Of a DNA stretch of 64,000 bases, positions 49,901-55,907 are shown piece after piece (position 1 is the first letter of the stretch; every line of letters begins with the position of its first letter). Both the position numbers and the translations under genes were made by a program. Source of the stretch: Psychrobacter sp. M13 (GTDB taxonomy: Bacteria; Pseudomonadota; Gammaproteobacteria; Pseudomonadales; Moraxellaceae). The notes beneath the pieces are model-generated. The model saw only the letters and a program-made list of their open reading frames with translations. It had not been told where the DNA came from and searched no databases. The DNA lies in contig NZ_CP132194.1 of assembly GCF_030718935.1 (NCBI RefSeq), positions 558,001 to 622,000 on the forward strand, written 5' to 3'.

Positions 49901-50104
49901 GGGGTGGCAAATACTACCAATCATACGACTGATACTGCACAGCAAACTGAGCTAATGGCAAATGCATTGAAGCAAGCATTAGCGCCACTAACCACGCGTA
50001 TGGATGAGAAGCTGGCACTTGATACTAGTACAGAGCAGTCTGGTAAAATGATCGTAGAGTGCTTAAATCGACTGAATACTATCTTTAATGAGCATAACCA
50101 ATAA
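43997..50104 (+). CDS. Giant AAA ATPase (DUF3686-type, annotated 'DNA repair ATPase' in relatives)
   Basis: 2035 residues. The N-terminal 480 residues are beta-rich and may be propeller-like (DUF3686-type from memory). Coiled coils follow at about 510-760 (LRRQKGHLVSLENLRYL and similar), then a helical middle. The AAA domain is C-terminal: Walker A PPGYGKTT at 1486-1493, Walker B MLYLDDIQ at 1549-1556, and an Asn sensor in VVMAGNPYTESG. Walker B has Asp-Asp rather than Asp-Glu. The tail is helical. The 'DNA repair' label has no support in this sequence. There is no signal peptide, so it is cytosolic. It follows the YqiJ/flotillin pair in the same direction, suggesting membrane-linked work. 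Confidence 0.85.
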   Translation: MADTPNPNDLSSTGKQDQADKAVASGNAYELIKKRLTEQGSRLEQQTATLNNARLEEFGSTQMQVIARTRIRTEYNCVAQDMVQVGEYLLFGYNVFMGLKRASNIKDVLSLYRLLEPAGGEEEYQLEEVELKDTFLDQTAFVQDFNELYRYYKQTRLIQITVKDSKLLLAFQIGERITDIRVFRFALDFSEGTPESAQVAYVDNRGERDIELPPAYDFEWIDTTREQMVNGKHPHMNILDTVFVETIGGDLTIKIEDNTQSGLGIYKESVTDTTQSLTDAQIAYAKVGSLILLKILPYRETDYRYFVYNTLTETVLRLDAIGQSCVQLPEDHGIIFPGGYYLQTGEHKLFESQEASAKDLKFKRKIVSPNGEDVLYLFYDMALGVTGLFPYNLIKKQLANPIYCNGMALAENGQLVLFSAQTEPSRIHPMQIWHTPYASDEYISELPESTNFYGKIGNKELVRGISDLYSITRLIDNQSVSQKLYEELADNTSRLFDSYYWLNEPELAEVASSIKEVTATAELVIDEFAKVQSVQKQTQTALADAETKQNEITRQIKITTFESASDYVEQLSALRRQKGHLVSLENLRYLDSDKLQALQEQLESAESELAEQTVKYLSGDDALSSYEGILTDVNERLQTSETNSELKPVLETIDNTAQGLDLLTELLGTLDVADATVRTQIIDDISAIYSRLNQTKAKLNHKRKNLGSVEAIAQFGAQFRLFGQSIANALSTANTPEKSDEQMAKLLVQLEELEGQFADPETGGGDQFLADIISKREEIYETFENHKQQLLDARNRKAQNLGDGALRMLESIKKRTQSTGVTGFKDEDGLNTYFAADGLVQKVRAIAKSLQEMGFSVKADDIDARLKAIQIESYKSLKDKSDLFEDGGQIIKLGKHRFSVNTQPLDLTLLSRQQTNGQRILNLHLTGTDYYEVLDNAELNALRPYWDMNIASESEQVYRAEYLAYSIIESAKNNNDGLTEARLYQAYDETANTIDSSGELDDDSSLSKLVKAYATPRYQLGYEKGIHDHDATLLLMQILPTLREAGLLIYTPQVRALAQLFYWQLRLVQALGLPALNQYNYSQWLNEQTLTRINNWLDRAITAEQLRRSLGSDTAKALLIDDISTVMSDFVSAYNDIDNNSSNDSKGDADSSIFAQSHVQLACEYLVSVMGQAAEHNAAQGIQWQTSQKAQQLCEQLNKTLNKAASSTVNKGSASFEQLQTSVAKLSFQPKSAYELLATWFNALLDKTYGSEVAGESTADSNVDANVDSQGNPLSEAQIATMEEEEAQRKQQLESGRHYIPEAISMLLTQLTDSQRETLMQGVLDSGASANKTNKPITSGLSTQATQTSLTSLNNPLNQAQSFERSTGKVSLEIKVDNLLGEHERIHSQTLTFAVDDFLNRLHYHDAQVIPSYKRYLSLRSEILNDAKETLRLNEFMARPLSSFVRNRLINESYLPLIGDNLAKQMGSVGEDKRTDLMGILMMISPPGYGKTTLMEYVANRLGLIFMKINCPSLGHDVTSLDPAKAPNATAREELNKINLAFEMGNNVMLYLDDIQHTHAEFLQKFISLGDGTRRIDGVWQGKTKTYDMRGKKFCVVMAGNPYTESGEAFKVPDMLANRADIYNLGDIMSGMEEVFALSYIENSLTSNSVLAPLANRDLSDVHRLIKMAKADNTNLLQAQSSELSYPYSTSEINEIIAILRHMFTVQEVILDVNQAYIASASQDDRYRVEPIFKLQGSYRNMNKMTEKLSAVMNKDELNQLIDDHYLGESQLLTQGAESNLLKLGEMRGELDEAEAERWEQIKADFLRNKAMGGADGDVGARIVAQLVDVVGGFKTINSQFDQYLIQNDPGQLARLKEAEQQVRIAAQLEAQKLLADDCVKSLVTGFVNNANVVSKSIDNGFEQSLDKLTQIYRHDHKIEGEHLQQNQALQQQLVIKLITAAEQLAGSMSKNMAQNIGDSLSKSLLDSGVANTTNHTTDTAQQTELMANALKQALAPLTTRMDEKLALDTSTEQSGKMIVECLNRLNTIFNEHNQ

Positions 50105-50125
50105 ATAATTTATTAAGAGAAAATC

Positions 50126-50287
50126 ATGGCGCATAAAAAGAAGAATGTCCGCAAAAAAGAATGCCCTGTCTGCGAGCGCGAGTTTAGCTGGACTAAAAAG
50201 TTGGATAAAAACTGGGAAAGCATGGTTTATTGTTCAGACCAATGCCGAAGGGTTAAGAAATATGAAGGTTTAGAGCATCAAAAATAA
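50126..50287 (+). CDS. DUF2256 zinc-ribbon protein 1
   Basis: 53 residues: basic start MAHKKKNVRKK, then CPVC-x-REFSW, a Lys-rich helix and YCSDQCRR. The four Cys (CxxC and CxxxC) should bind one zinc. This is the DUF2256 pattern; the family function is unknown. It lies 21 bases after the ATPase gene with AAGAGAAA upstream, so it may be co-transcribed with it. A terminator follows. Confidence 0.88.
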   Translation: MAHKKKNVRKKECPVCEREFSWTKKLDKNWESMVYCSDQCRRVKKYEGLEHQK

Positions 50288-50323
50288 TGCAAAAAATTGT
50301 GTTTGAAATTTATGGTCGGTTGT

Positions 50324-50349
50324 ATGCTGGGTTTTTAACCCAGCATTTT
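50324..50349 (+). terminator. Terminator after DUF2256 gene 1
   Basis: ATGCTGGGTT pairs perfectly with AACCCAGCAT around TTT, followed by a short T run. Confidence 0.85.
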
Positions 50350-50386
50350 ATATCTCGGTAACAAAATTTTTGCAATTGACGAGTAG

Positions 50387-50403
50387 GGTGCGCCCCGCGC
50401 ACC
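50387..50403. repeat. GC-rich palindrome between the DUF2256 genes
   Basis: GGTGCGC and GCGCACC flank CCC. The AGGGTGCGCCCCGCGCACC block is strikingly GC-rich in an AT-rich gap and resembles short dispersed repeats known in other genomes. Confidence 0.65.
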
Positions 50404-50475
50404 AGTTTAGAAAGCTATCCTATTAACACAATATTAGCCTTCTAAATAACTATGAAAATAATAAAAGGGAACGTC

Positions 50476-50622
50476 ATGGCACATAAAAAGGTCAACCTAC
50501 CACAAAAAATCTGCCCTGTATGCCTGCGACCTTTTACTTGGCGCAAGAAATGGGAGAAGGACTGGGAGCAGGTGATTTATTGTTCTGAGCGTTGTCGGCG
50601 GGCTAAATCAAAAAATGATTAG
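50476..50622 (+). CDS. DUF2256 zinc-ribbon protein 2
   Basis: 48 residues, a paralogue of the gene 350 bases upstream: MAHKK start, [18 protein letters not shown], then [12 protein letters not shown]. All four Cys and the Trp residues are kept; the rest has diverged. AAAGGGAACGTC precedes the ATG. Many genomes carry only one DUF2256 gene. Confidence 0.88.
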   Translation: MAHKKVNLPQKICPVCLRPFTWRKKWEKDWEQVIYCSERCRRAKSKND

Positions 50623-50629
50623 CGCAAAA

Positions 50630-50670
50630 TAAAAAACTCAGCCTATCCCTTGATAAGCTGAATTTTATTT
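50630..50670. terminator. Bidirectional terminator between convergent genes
   Basis: CAGC-TATC pairs with GATA-GCTG, flanked by an A run and a T-rich run. It serves DUF2256 gene 2 and the minus-strand lipoprotein gene ending at 50678. Confidence 0.75.
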
Positions 50671-50677
50671 TTGGGAT

Positions 50678-52255
50678 TTAATGACGTTTGAAATTATAAG
50701 TTCGTAGATCCTCGTTTTCATCCTGTTCGCTTTCATCAATGACAAGTATCAAGTTATCACCAGATACATTAATAGAGATATATGGAGAGCCATATAACCC
50801 AGTATCCCCGGGTGAACTAAAGATTCTCGAACCCATTGTGAGTTCACCTTGATTATTTATTGTATATCCGCTCCAAGTCATACCAGATTGTTTTGGGTCT
50901 GAGTCCGTAGAATCAAACGGTGGCTTTTCATCGACTTCTATATGTGCAAGGGTACCATCTTCAAAAAATGCAAAGGTCAGTAGCTCATTTTCATTATTAG
51001 CATCAATGTTTGTCCAGACTCCTAATTCATTCTCAGATTTTGCTCTAGAAAAATGATAAGACTCATTATCATCTATAACACCATTTTGATTTTCGTCAAC
51101 TTTAAGCGTTAGTGTATCACCAGAAAGGGAGAGATAATGATTACGGGGGTCTGGTAGCATATCTGGGTCTGATAAGCCAGTATCACCGTTGTTGTCAGAG
51201 ATTGGAACGATCGTCAATGCGCCTGTCCTATTGTTCAGAGTGTATTTACCCCACTCAAAACCAGATAACTCATCGTTGGAAGTATCGTAAGGTATCTCTT
51301 CATCAACCTCCACATGAAGGTAGGTGCCATCATCATAGAATGCTAAGGTTAATAGCTCATTGTCTGTATCTTTATTTTCCCAAAGCCCTAATAGATCTTT
51401 TGAATCTACTTGATCTGTAGGGTTGTTATCAGCGGTAAGTTTTGAAAAGCCAAATATCTCGTCATTATCTATAGTGCCATTTTTGTCTTCATCAACTTCA
51501 ATGATTAGCTTACCGTTCACGATTCGAGCATATCGAACGAGCGGATCGGACAATCCAGATTCGCCATTGTTATCAAACAGTTGAGTGGTAGTGAGTGACC
51601 CAGTTACATCATCAATAACGTAAGTTCCCCATTCCATGCCGTTTTTAGGATTGTTAATTGATCTGTCTTCTTCATCGACTTGTACGTGTACATAAGTACC
51701 ATCTTCAAAAAATGCCACTCCTAGCAAGCCTTCATCGATATCATCACTGCCCCAAGCACCTAAGAGGCCTTCAGACTTGGTTTCTGAAAAACTGAAAACT
51801 TCATCGCTACCTATTATACCGTCATCATTTTCGTCTATTTCAAGCGTGAGCGTGCCATCTGAAACCCGAGCATAGCGTGTGATAGAGTCTGACAGTCCAG
51901 CGCTACCATTGTTATCAAAGACGGGGGTCGTGGTCAACTCTCCAGTATCATCATCAATAGTATATTTACCCCATTCCATACCTCCTTCTGAATTAGTCAC
52001 TACTTGTCTTAAAGATTGCATCTTAGCAATTTCAGGTCTTTCATTAGCTTCTAAATGAATGTAAGTTCCATCGTCTAAGAAAGCTATAGTCAAAAGCTCA
52101 TCATCGGTATCGTTACCAGTCCAAACCCCAAGGATTTCAGCCTTTATATCTGATTGATCGGGGGGTGTAGTCGAAGATCCATCATCGTCATCATCACACC
52201 CTTGCAAAAAGAGCGCGGTGGTAATGGCGAGCAGGGTTAATTTAAATAATTTCAT
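50678..52255 (-). CDS. Four-repeat lipoprotein with EF-hand-like loops
   Basis: 525 residues. The lipoprotein signal has Cys20 in LFLQGC, followed by five Asp. Four repeats of about 110-120 residues follow (about 41-158, 163-272, 287-404 and 410-523). Each opens LGxWxxxDxDxELL, has DGTYxHxExDE in the middle and SDNNGDTGLSD-like turns. Repeats 1-3 end in a 12-residue loop fitting the EF-hand calcium pattern (DENDDGIIGSDE, DEDKNGTIDNDE, DENQNGVIDDNE); repeat 4 has a degraded one. The start at 52255 has AAGGAGAG at good spacing; the frame extends ten codons upstream. I do not recognise the family. Likely a calcium-binding surface protein, function unknown. Confidence 0.85.
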   Translation of the reverse strand: MKLFKLTLLAITTALFLQGCDDDDDGSSTTPPDQSDIKAEILGVWTGNDTDDELLTIAFLDDGTYIHLEANERPEIAKMQSLRQVVTNSEGGMEWGKYTIDDDTGELTTTPVFDNNGSAGLSDSITRYARVSDGTLTLEIDENDDGIIGSDEVFSFSETKSEGLLGAWGSDDIDEGLLGVAFFEDGTYVHVQVDEEDRSINNPKNGMEWGTYVIDDVTGSLTTTQLFDNNGESGLSDPLVRYARIVNGKLIIEVDEDKNGTIDNDEIFGFSKLTADNNPTDQVDSKDLLGLWENKDTDNELLTLAFYDDGTYLHVEVDEEIPYDTSNDELSGFEWGKYTLNNRTGALTIVPISDNNGDTGLSDPDMLPDPRNHYLSLSGDTLTLKVDENQNGVIDDNESYHFSRAKSENELGVWTNIDANNENELLTFAFFEDGTLAHIEVDEKPPFDSTDSDPKQSGMTWSGYTINNQGELTMGSRIFSSPGDTGLYGSPYISINVSGDNLILVIDESEQDENEDLRTYNFKRH

Positions 52256-52749
52256 TTTCTTTCTCTCCTTGAATGAAAAATGCAAACCTAGATAAACTAA
52301 AAGCGCTACGTCATCACCTTATTTTTGTCTTAAAAAGTAAAATATTGAAGCGCTTATATAACAAGGTATCATTTTTAAAACGTTTGTCAATATGCGTTTA
52401 TATGAATATATTAAATATCTTTAACACTGTTGAATAGGATAGGATGTCTTCTGAAGATAAAGCATTTAATGAATAGCAATTAAGCTAACAGACTGATACT
52501 GATACTTATTTTTAAATTTTATCGAGATAAAGAGCGGAGAAAAAGTCACATATTGCATCTTAAAAAAATATCTGTAGATGAGTTGCTATTAATTCGGTAT
52601 ATTGAATATAAAGGGAAACCTGGCTTTGAGTGCCACACGTCTACCTTACTGTACGGATCATGAAGAAATCTATTTTATCTTTGATGTAAATAAACGAATC
52701 GAGGAACTGATAAGTTTTTGCTGATGAAATGACTACAAGGATGTTTTTT
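52256..52749. other. Intergenic region before the hydrolase pair
   Basis: 494 AT-rich bases with the promoters of two diverging lipoprotein genes and, on the plus strand, a possible decayed gene at 52553-52722. Confidence 0.4.
52553..52722 (+). pseudogene. Possible remnant of a small gene with a frameshift
   Basis: One frame reads KKISVDELLLIRYIEYKGKP and on to a stop at about 52662. The next frame takes over from about CHTST and reads LPYCTDHEEIYFIFDVNK then RIEELISFC before a stop near 52722. Both halves look protein-like, as if one base was gained or lost near 52645. No ATG start and no family recognised. Confidence 0.25.
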
Positions 52750-54141
52750 ATGAAATATATAGTCGTTGTTCTTTGCTACTTTATATTGAGTTCTTGTGCG
52801 ACTATTTCTGATCAGGCCTATCATAAAATTGACTGCCTAAATAGAGAGGCTTGCTCCGATGTAGAGTTAGATACGTATATCAACCCTGTCACTACTATGG
52901 TCATCAAAAATGGATTGTCAGCCCATAAAAGTGACGACGCGAGCATAGAAGAGGGTGACAAAATTGAGCCAACGGTTTTTGGCTCATTTTATTTAGAGTA
53001 TAACGAAAGGGGTCAAAAGTTTGAGGGTGATAGGCAGATGGCTGTTATCAGGCGTGCTATAGATACTTCTGACAAGCCGATTTATTTGGTAGTTTATGTG
53101 CATGGCTGGAATAACAATGCAGACACCACTAGCGTGCAAAAAGAATTCGATACGGTCACTTTCCCCTATCTACTTGCTCGTCGCAGCTTTCAGAATCCTG
53201 ATATGAATATCATAGGTGTCTATGTTGGCTGGCGTGGCGCCAAATACAAATATTTTCCAGCGAAGTTTTTGACGCCGCTGGATGGAGCTCGTACAGCGGA
53301 TACGATTGGCAGTTATGGGGAAGTACGAGGTGATCTGATTGCTTTGGCCAAGCATGTTGAAAAAAGTACCCATTCAGGATACTCGCTGATTATAGGACAT
53401 TCTTTTGGTGGTAGGCTGTTATCGCGGGCTTTTATGGCTGACTTAGCCCATATAGAGTCTATTGATGATTGGCCTTTAGGGAGCCGATCCCTATTGATGT
53501 GTTTGAATCCTGCTATAAGTGCAAAAGCTTTTGACGAAGTATTTAATAAAGCTGCTGAGAATAAGGTGGGCTTGCAACGACCTATTTGGCTGAATGTAAC
53601 CTCCAAAGATGACTTTACTACCCGCCGTCTATATCCGCTAGCGCGTTTTATTGGGCAAAACCTATCGACTGAACCTGCTAATGTCAATCAAACTCACAAG
53701 ACGATAGGGCATTATGAGCCTTATCTCTCCTATGAGCTTATCATCGCTGAAAAAGATAAGTTATCTGGCAAAAGTCACTGTAGCCCTGATAATGATAGCT
53801 GGTTTGCAGTACCTTCACGCGAGTCAAAATACAATAGTAATAACAATAGTCATCGAACCCAAGCCAATAAAGCTTGTAGTGAAGCTCTGTATCTATATGG
53901 AAATAAGAGCATTACCAACGAAGAGCAGCGTTCTAATATAACTGAGCTGATAGCGCTTTATGAAAACCCAGCAAAAGAGGCGAGCCATATCTGGAATGTA
54001 AGGATGGATGAATCCCTGCTGGAACAGGGGTCTGCTGAGTCTGTTCTCAGAAAAGGTGGTCACTCTGCGGATGTGCGGGCAGTCCTCGGGCGTATGCTGG
54101 ATGATATGTTATTCACCCCACCAGAGAAGCCGTTGGAGTGA
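52750..54141 (+). CDS. Alpha/beta-hydrolase lipoprotein, paralogue 1
   Basis: 463 residues. The lipoprotein signal is short (MKYIVVVLCYFILSSCAT, lipidated Cys near 16). The hydrolase core shows the oxyanion strand YLVVYVHGWNNNA near 112-124 and the nucleophile elbow GHSFGGRLLSRAF near 215. The exact substrate (lipid, ester or none) is unknown. The start at 52750 has AAGGA eight bases upstream, a context repeated exactly in the second copy; two upstream ATGs have poor spacing. It ends LGRMLDDMLFTPPEKPLE, nearly identical to its tandem paralogue. Confidence 0.85.
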   Translation: MKYIVVVLCYFILSSCATISDQAYHKIDCLNREACSDVELDTYINPVTTMVIKNGLSAHKSDDASIEEGDKIEPTVFGSFYLEYNERGQKFEGDRQMAVIRRAIDTSDKPIYLVVYVHGWNNNADTTSVQKEFDTVTFPYLLARRSFQNPDMNIIGVYVGWRGAKYKYFPAKFLTPLDGARTADTIGSYGEVRGDLIALAKHVEKSTHSGYSLIIGHSFGGRLLSRAFMADLAHIESIDDWPLGSRSLLMCLNPAISAKAFDEVFNKAAENKVGLQRPIWLNVTSKDDFTTRRLYPLARFIGQNLSTEPANVNQTHKTIGHYEPYLSYELIIAEKDKLSGKSHCSPDNDSWFAVPSRESKYNSNNNSHRTQANKACSEALYLYGNKSITNEEQRSNITELIALYENPAKEASHIWNVRMDESLLEQGSAESVLRKGGHSADVRAVLGRMLDDMLFTPPEKPLE

Positions 54142-54462
54142 TTGGGGTTTTATAGTTAATCGGGTCAAAGTCGTTTTGATAGGCGTAAGAAAGGGGAGCA
54201 GATGGTTTGTTGTTTTGGGTATTGTTGGCAGACGAAAATGAAAATGACTAGTTTGAAATATTCACGATTGAATTAATAATTACTATATTCATAATTTATC
54301 TTAATAAAATAAGTTCTTTATTTTCTTATAAAAATTTTGTATATTTATATATGTCATATATTGAATATATTGAATAGCTTCTTTAGCTATACCTGATAAA
54401 AATTGTAGTTTGACAAGGAGCTTATAATTCATTTCAGTAAAATAAATACAAGGATGTTTATT
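54142..54462. other. Spacer between the tandem hydrolase genes
   Basis: 321 very AT-rich bases. No gene or terminator with a convincing stem is seen, so the second gene probably has its own promoter here. Confidence 0.4.
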
Positions 54463-55827
54463 ATGAAATATATATTTGCTTTTTTTTGCTGCTTTATTTT
54501 AAGTTCCTGTGCGACTATTCCTGATCAAGCCTATCATCCAGTGGATATAAATCCTGTCACCAACATAGTTATTAAAAATGGTTTTAAAGCTTATTTGGAT
54601 GATAATGATCAACTTGATTATGATAAAGATATAATAAATAAAACGTCTTTTAGTCGGTTTTATTTAGAATATAACGAAGATGGTAAGAAATTTGAGGAAA
54701 ATAAGCAGTTAAATCTTATTAAGAATGCTATAGACACTTCTGACAAGCCCGTTTATTTAGTTGTTTATGTGCATGGGTGGAATAATAATGCCAACACTGA
54801 TGGAGTAGAGGAGAATTTTGATACAGAAGCATTTCCATACCTACTGGCTCGTCGTAGCTTTCAGAATCCTGATATGAATGTAATTGGTGTTTACGTTGGT
54901 TGGCGTGGCGCTAAATATAAGTACCGTCCCGCTCATTTTTTAACTCCACTTGATAGAGCTCGTGCAGCTGATTTTATTGGTGAGAAAGGAGAAGTGCGAG
55001 ACGACTTGATAGAGTTAACTAATCACGTTGAAAAAAGTACTCACTCAGGTTATTCATTGATTATGGGTCATTCTTTTGGTGGCAGGTTATTGTCTCGAGC
55101 ATTTATAGATGATCTAGCCAATACAAAGTCTATTGCCGACTGGCCTCTAGGAAAAAAGTCACTACTTGCTAATCTCAATCCAGCAATAGGAGCGGATGCA
55201 TTTGACAAAATATATAGTGATATTCCTGGGCGTGGTGAGAGTTTACAGCGTCCTCTATGGATAAACTTAACCTCTGAAGATGATAATAGTACTAAAACGA
55301 CATTTCCAAGAGCTCGATTCCTCTTACAAGACCTTACTGATAAGCCTTATTCAGGGGTGAATGATACCGTAGGTCATTATATGCCGTATCTTTCTCATTG
55401 GGTTACTTCTGCAGGTGGTATAGTTGGCCCTGTCGATAACAATAATAAAAACACAGAGGCAGATTTAATTAATTGTAAGTTTGAAGATGCTGAAGTAATT
55501 TTGAAAGATAATAAACCTTGGTTTGAGATACCTACAACTCTTGAGGATTGTGCCACACGCCACCTTTATGAAAATAAAGAACATGGAAAAAATGAGTTTC
55601 AGTACTATACAACAGGATTATGGCCTTTCGATTGGGCTACGGCAGAGACTGCCAAAAGTAAATTAGGGTATATGTGGAATTTTCAGGTAGATGATACTTT
55701 GATTGATCATAGTGAAACTGAGGAAAAAGCTAGTGGGAACGGACCACACAATGCCTTTGTACAAACAATCCTTGGTCGTATGCTTGATGATATGTTATTC
55801 ACACCACCAGAGAAACCATTGGATTGA
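54463..55827 (+). CDS. Alpha/beta-hydrolase lipoprotein, paralogue 2
   Basis: 454 residues, clearly duplicated from or with the preceding gene. It shares the lipoprotein signal (MKYIFAFFCCFILSSCAT), VYLVVYVHGWNNNAN, RRSFQNPDMNVIGVYVGWRG, GHSFGGRLLSRAF and the final LGRMLDDMLFTPPEKPLD. The region between about 310 and 410 has diverged most and carries different Cys residues. Codons are more A/T-ending than in copy 1, so the two copies differ in age or origin. The start context (AAGGA then ATG) equals that of copy 1. Confidence 0.85.
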   Translation: MKYIFAFFCCFILSSCATIPDQAYHPVDINPVTNIVIKNGFKAYLDDNDQLDYDKDIINKTSFSRFYLEYNEDGKKFEENKQLNLIKNAIDTSDKPVYLVVYVHGWNNNANTDGVEENFDTEAFPYLLARRSFQNPDMNVIGVYVGWRGAKYKYRPAHFLTPLDRARAADFIGEKGEVRDDLIELTNHVEKSTHSGYSLIMGHSFGGRLLSRAFIDDLANTKSIADWPLGKKSLLANLNPAIGADAFDKIYSDIPGRGESLQRPLWINLTSEDDNSTKTTFPRARFLLQDLTDKPYSGVNDTVGHYMPYLSHWVTSAGGIVGPVDNNNKNTEADLINCKFEDAEVILKDNKPWFEIPTTLEDCATRHLYENKEHGKNEFQYYTTGLWPFDWATAETAKSKLGYMWNFQVDDTLIDHSETEEKASGNGPHNAFVQTILGRMLDDMLFTPPEKPLD

Positions 55828-55853
55828 CGGTCTAATGTGTTTGATTTAGCTTT

Positions 55854-55886
55854 AAAAAAGGCGCTTTTCAAGAAAAGCGCCTTTTC
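55854..55886. terminator. Shared bidirectional terminator
   Basis: AAAAGGCGCTTTTC pairs with GAAAAGCGCCTTTT around a two-base loop. It ends both hydrolase copy 2 and metH. Confidence 0.92.
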
Positions 55887-55907
55887 CTATAAATATACGT
55901 ACGCAGC

